From NCBI RefSeq assembly GCF_000765145.1, contig NZ_JMGA01000024.1, positions 62,001 to 126,000 of the forward strand: a DNA stretch of 64,000 nt, written 5' to 3'. The DNA comes from Desulfosporosinus sp. HMP52 (GTDB lineage: Bacteria > Bacillota > Desulfitobacteriia > Desulfitobacteriales > Desulfitobacteriaceae). Shown one piece after another: positions 61,602-64,000 of this stretch (its first letter is position 1; each line of letters begins with the position of its first letter). Made by a program: the position numbers and the translations under genes. The notes under the pieces are model-generated. The model did not search any database, was not told the DNA's origin, and saw only the letters and a program-made list of their open reading frames with translations.

Positions 61602-62282
61602 ATGAGCCTATTCAAACTAGGTTTATTCGGTGGAATGACTGGCATTGGTATTCTGTATGGATTGATTTTTCATAAAATCTCAATGTCACTTTTTAATAGT
61701 CTATTAGCTCAGAGTATTATATTGGGTCTCGGATTCGGAATGTTAAATTTTCTGTTTGCACACTGTTATTTCTACAAATACACTGAACTAAAAAATCACT
61801 CAGAGATGTTGAAGTCCAAGCTTTTTATTGACAATCTAACGGGTTTATATAATCGCAGGGCGTTCAATTTAGAATTAGAAAAATTAGATGTACCGATTTA
61901 TTCTGTGATCTTTATCGACATAGATAATTTTCGTGTTTTTAATAATCAATATGGCCATAAAATAGGTGATACTGTTCTTCGTATAGTCAGTGAAACAGTT
62001 AAAAGAACAGTACGAACCGAGGATAGAGCCTACCGATATGGCGGAGAGGAAATTGTGGTATTACTAAAGAATTGCCCTAAAAAAATTGCTAAGGAAATTG
62101 CTGAAAATATACGCACCCGAGTTAGTGAAATAAATAATAACCTATATCCACAGATAACAATTTCTATAGGGGTAGCAAGTTGTCCAAGAGATGGGAAATC
62201 TATCCAGGATATAATCGAGAAATCGGATGCTGCTCTATTGCTTGCAAAAAATTCTGGAAAAAACTGTACAGTGTGTTTTTGA
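61602..62282 (+). CDS. Membrane diguanylate cyclase
   Basis: About 226 aa from ATG 61602 (AAAGGA upstream). Two membrane helices (about 5-60) precede a GGDEF domain with active-site motif YRYGGEEIVVLL (GGEEI variant), DNLTGLYNRRAFN and FIDIDNFRVFNNQYGH. It synthesises c-di-GMP. No RxxD inhibitory site is seen five residues before GGEEI. Terminator follows. Confidence 0.92.
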   Translation: MSLFKLGLFGGMTGIGILYGLIFHKISMSLFNSLLAQSIILGLGFGMLNFLFAHCYFYKYTELKNHSEMLKSKLFIDNLTGLYNRRAFNLELEKLDVPIYSVIFIDIDNFRVFNNQYGHKIGDTVLRIVSETVKRTVRTEDRAYRYGGEEIVVLLKNCPKKIAKEIAENIRTRVSEINNNLYPQITISIGVASCPRDGKSIQDIIEKSDAALLLAKNSGKNCTVCF

Positions 62283-62310
62283 TTTGCAGATTGATAGACA
62301 GAGTCAGTTT

Positions 62311-62353
62311 AATAAGGGGATTCTCAAATTATAGAATTGAGAATCCCCTATTT
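62311..62353 (+). terminator. Terminator of the diguanylate cyclase gene
   Basis: ATAAGGGGATTCTCAA and TTGAGAATCCCCTAT arms followed by TTATG. Confidence 0.75.
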
Positions 62354-62394
62354 ATGTCAATGACTACCTATCATAGCAAAATACCCATAGTTAT

Positions 62395-62790
62395 AATATC
62401 CTTGATAGTATATTCGTTTGAATTGTGACTTCATATTGAGCGTACTTGGGATTTACATTCGAATAACTTCCCCATCAGGTCGGGCCGTCATCAGGGGTAT
62501 TTCAATAGTAGATAGCTTTCGTCTTATTGGCTGCATAAACGCACTCGTTGCTCCATTAAACGCGAAATACCATTTCGTCGAGTTCCAAGGGTTTAAGGCT
62601 CGTCACATCAGTGGTACAGTCTACAAAATAGTCTCCATTATCTCTTGTTGGTAGGGTGTACGATCGGATTTCTGCCCATTTCCTAACTATCTCATACCAA
62701 TATCCTTACTATACGCACCATAGCCACCCTTCCATCCATCATAAGCGATACTGACATTAATATACAGATTTATCAAAAATAAAAAAAAGG
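62395..62790 (-). pseudogene. Second remnant of the 20-24 kb transposase family
   Basis: Minus strand: VSIAYDGWKGGYGAYSKDIG, then DNGDYFVDCTTDVTSLKPLE, then GATSAFMQPIRRKLSTIEIP and, in a shifted frame, SYSNVNPKYAQYEVTIQTN. The order and residues match those of the transposase in the transposon at 20123-24521 (NRPTDTFMQQIRRRISLLDQ and SYIYSNYSPKYAQFLVTILR). Several frameshifts and stops are present. Confidence 0.65.
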
Positions 62791-62894
62791 CCCCCATCAA
62801 GATGATGAGAGCAAAAGAACTGGATAAGCTATATTATGCCCAGTATTCGATTTTATAGATTCAGTTTAATTCCATGACTAACTTAATAATGCTT

Positions 62895-63145
62895 TCAATT
62901 CAAAACCTCTATCCCCTTTCTTTTTTCTTCCATCTCCTCCTTTTGATGTTTATGATTATTAACCATAAATTTCATCATTAATAAATGCCCTAATGGACAA
63001 GCCAAAACTAATAGAACCGTAATACATTTTTCACACCTGAACTTGGCAAGTTTAACGATGACAGTACTCCTAGAAGTATAATCGGAACTAAACAGCATAG
63101 TAACATCAATAAACCATGTGATTTATGGTCTCCCTTATTTTTCAT
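62895..63145 (-). pseudogene. Frameshifted DUF2933-like small membrane protein
   Basis: ATG 63145 after AAAGGAGAG starts MKNKGDHKSHGLLMLLCCLV; the frame then ends near 63010, while a second frame continues VLLVLACPLGHLLMMKFMVN to 62895. Joined, the two give the layout of DUF2933 proteins (LLCC..P..., then CPL.H..MM), which occur with copper and mercury genes. A single-base deletion near 63020 breaks it. Confidence 0.6.
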
Positions 63146-63200
63146 TTTGCGACTCTCCTTTACATTATACTCTTTCGGACATCTTTGGTGGGTATAACCC

Positions 63201-63640
63201 CTAATGGCTCTCAAGTTGTAAGAAACGACTAAGATCATAAAACCCTGCGTGCTCCAATATAACGCTTGGACCAATAGTTTCAGAAAGACTATGGATGCCT
63301 ACCCCTTCGCTTGCAAAACCGATTGTTCGTCCGCATCCAATATATATTCTTACGTCAGATGCACCTGATTTATAGGTGGTGAAAAACACCGGGTCTCCAG
63401 GTTTGAGTTGATCACGGCTGACAGGAGTTCCAACTTTCTACTGTTCAAACGATGTTCCGTGAGAGAAACTCCTGATGCCTTAAATACATACTGAACAATT
63501 GAAACTATCTCTTGTCGCACCACCCCACAGATAAGGAACTCCTTGTAAACTCCTAGCCCGGCTAATTAGCTTATCATCTGAACTCCCTCTGGATACTTGC
63601 TGAGAAATCTTTGGCTTAGTCGCAGTAACTGTTTTTTTTG
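63201..63640 (-). pseudogene. Decapitated NlpC/P60 gene fused to a riboswitch
   Basis: Directly after the riboswitch the minus strand reads KKTVTATKPKISQQVSRGSS, then SLQGVPYLWGGATRDSFNCS, a frame break, then LKPGDPVFFTTYKSGASDVR to a stop at 63201. It parallels the intact gene at 54100-54891. The start codon and signal peptide are missing and at least two indels are present. Confidence 0.8.
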
Positions 63641-63757
63641 GCTTACGAGGTTAGTTGACGGGTTCGGACTAAAGGTGTAAGCCCTGCACGAAAAAGCAAA
63701 CGTGATTCACCCCGAAATAAAAGTCTCCGTTCTGAGTGTTCAAACTCAGATTCAGCA
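63641..63757 (-). ncRNA. Second c-di-AMP riboswitch
   Basis: Minus strand: GCTGAATCTGAG, ACGGAGACTTTTATTTCGGG, GTGCAGGGCTTACACCTTTA, GTCCGAACCCGTCAACTAAC and CTCGTAAGCC. It is very similar to the riboswitch at 54911-55033. The expression platform has been joined straight to the coding part of the broken NlpC/P60 gene. Confidence 0.8.
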
Positions 63758-63857
63758 ATAATATCTAGCCAATGTTAAGACACCAATTGTGTAGTAATGA
63801 ATTTTCTTTCTTTTCCTTAAGTTTTTTATATTTTAGAGTCAAAGTGGGCGAGCAATG

Positions 63858-63896
63858 AAAAAGGGTCAGCGAAATTTTGAAGGCTGACCCTTTTTA
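63858..63896 (-). terminator. Terminator of the gene entering from the right edge
   Basis: AAAAGGGTCAGC and GCTGACCCTTTTT arms, about 30 bases after the stop at 63924. Confidence 0.8.
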
Positions 63897-63923
63897 TTTA
63901 ATTAATATTTTCCGCAATAAACT

Positions 63924-64000
63924 CTATCGAGCTTCTTCAGCTTCAGTTGTTTCTTCAGTGTCTGTAGCTTCGGCTATCACCTCGGTTTCTGCCGGTTCTA
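63924..64000 (-). CDS. C-terminus of an unidentified protein with acidic tail
   Basis: Only the last 24 codons are in the window: EPAETEVIAEATDTEETTEA and EEAR before TAG. An acidic Glu/Thr/Ala tail like this is found on several ribosomal and translation proteins, but it is not diagnostic. Confidence 0.7.
   Translation of the reverse strand, partial: EPAETEVIAEATDTEETTEAEEAR

Overview
The window looks like the chromosome of an anaerobic, Gram-positive, spore-forming Clostridia of the Desulfosporosinus/Desulfitobacterium type. This is an inference. It rests on the gene set (SigI/RsgI, split FeoB, DUF2680 and SHOCT proteins, c-di-AMP riboswitches, a sigma-54 activator, MCP, CsoR/CopA), on Gram-positive ribosome binding sites and on moderately low GC. 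Most genes are on the minus strand. The region is rich in two-component systems, small exported proteins and gene fragments.

Layout. 0-10.4 kb: a RodA/acetyltransferase operon; a two-component pair with a TraX-like protein and a VanX-type dipeptidase; an M20 peptidase; a wrecked metal-efflux pair (CDF plus P-type ATPase); and an orphan NtrB-like kinase whose partner regulator has been deleted down to its last codons. 10.6-12.7 kb: a frameshifted IS110 element beside remnants of PBP2 and RodA. 13-20 kb: a LysM/G5/M23 peptidase, two Asn/Ser-rich anchored paralogues, SigI-RsgI and small Gly/Tyr-rich exported proteins. 20.1-24.5 kb: a 4.4-kb transposon with 19-bp terminal inverted repeats and a target duplication. 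Its transposase is broken and carries an internal inversion, and its cargo is an AbiE toxin-antitoxin pair. 24.6-33.1 kb: small exported or membrane proteins, duplicated SHOCT cassettes and many fragments. 33.5-38.8 kb: a split feo operon and a two-component operon that begins with a small exported protein.

38.9-47.6 kb: an NtrB/NtrC pair divergent from a sigma-54 operon (FixH-like protein, polyferredoxin, DUF2318 protein, MacB-type ABC transporter). 47.7-61 kb: a metal-stress block consistent with copper. It holds a two-component system whose sensor domain carries a Met/His-rich stretch, several Met-rich exported proteins, an MCP, an NlpC/P60 hydrolase under a c-di-AMP riboswitch, and an operon of CsoR, CopA, Lgt and tiny metal-binding-like proteins. 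61-64 kb: a diguanylate cyclase, another transposase remnant, a frameshifted small membrane protein, and a second c-di-AMP riboswitch fused to a decapitated NlpC/P60 gene.

The main discovery candidate is a regulon readable directly from the DNA. Eleven promoters between 12.9 and 38.8 kb carry three or four TGTNAN-like hexamers in direct repeat, 11 bp apart, and a -10-like hexamer starts exactly 21 bp after the last repeat. One of these promoters drives the operon (38718 to 36276) that encodes a small exported protein, a response regulator and its kinase, so this pair is the best candidate regulator. The others precede sigI, feo, DUF2680, SHOCT and small exported-protein genes. A second promoter family (T-N-R-TGAA repeated every 11 bp, -10 19 bp away) marks the copper-type block. 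A third (TTGTGAG repeat) lies before the VanX-like gene.
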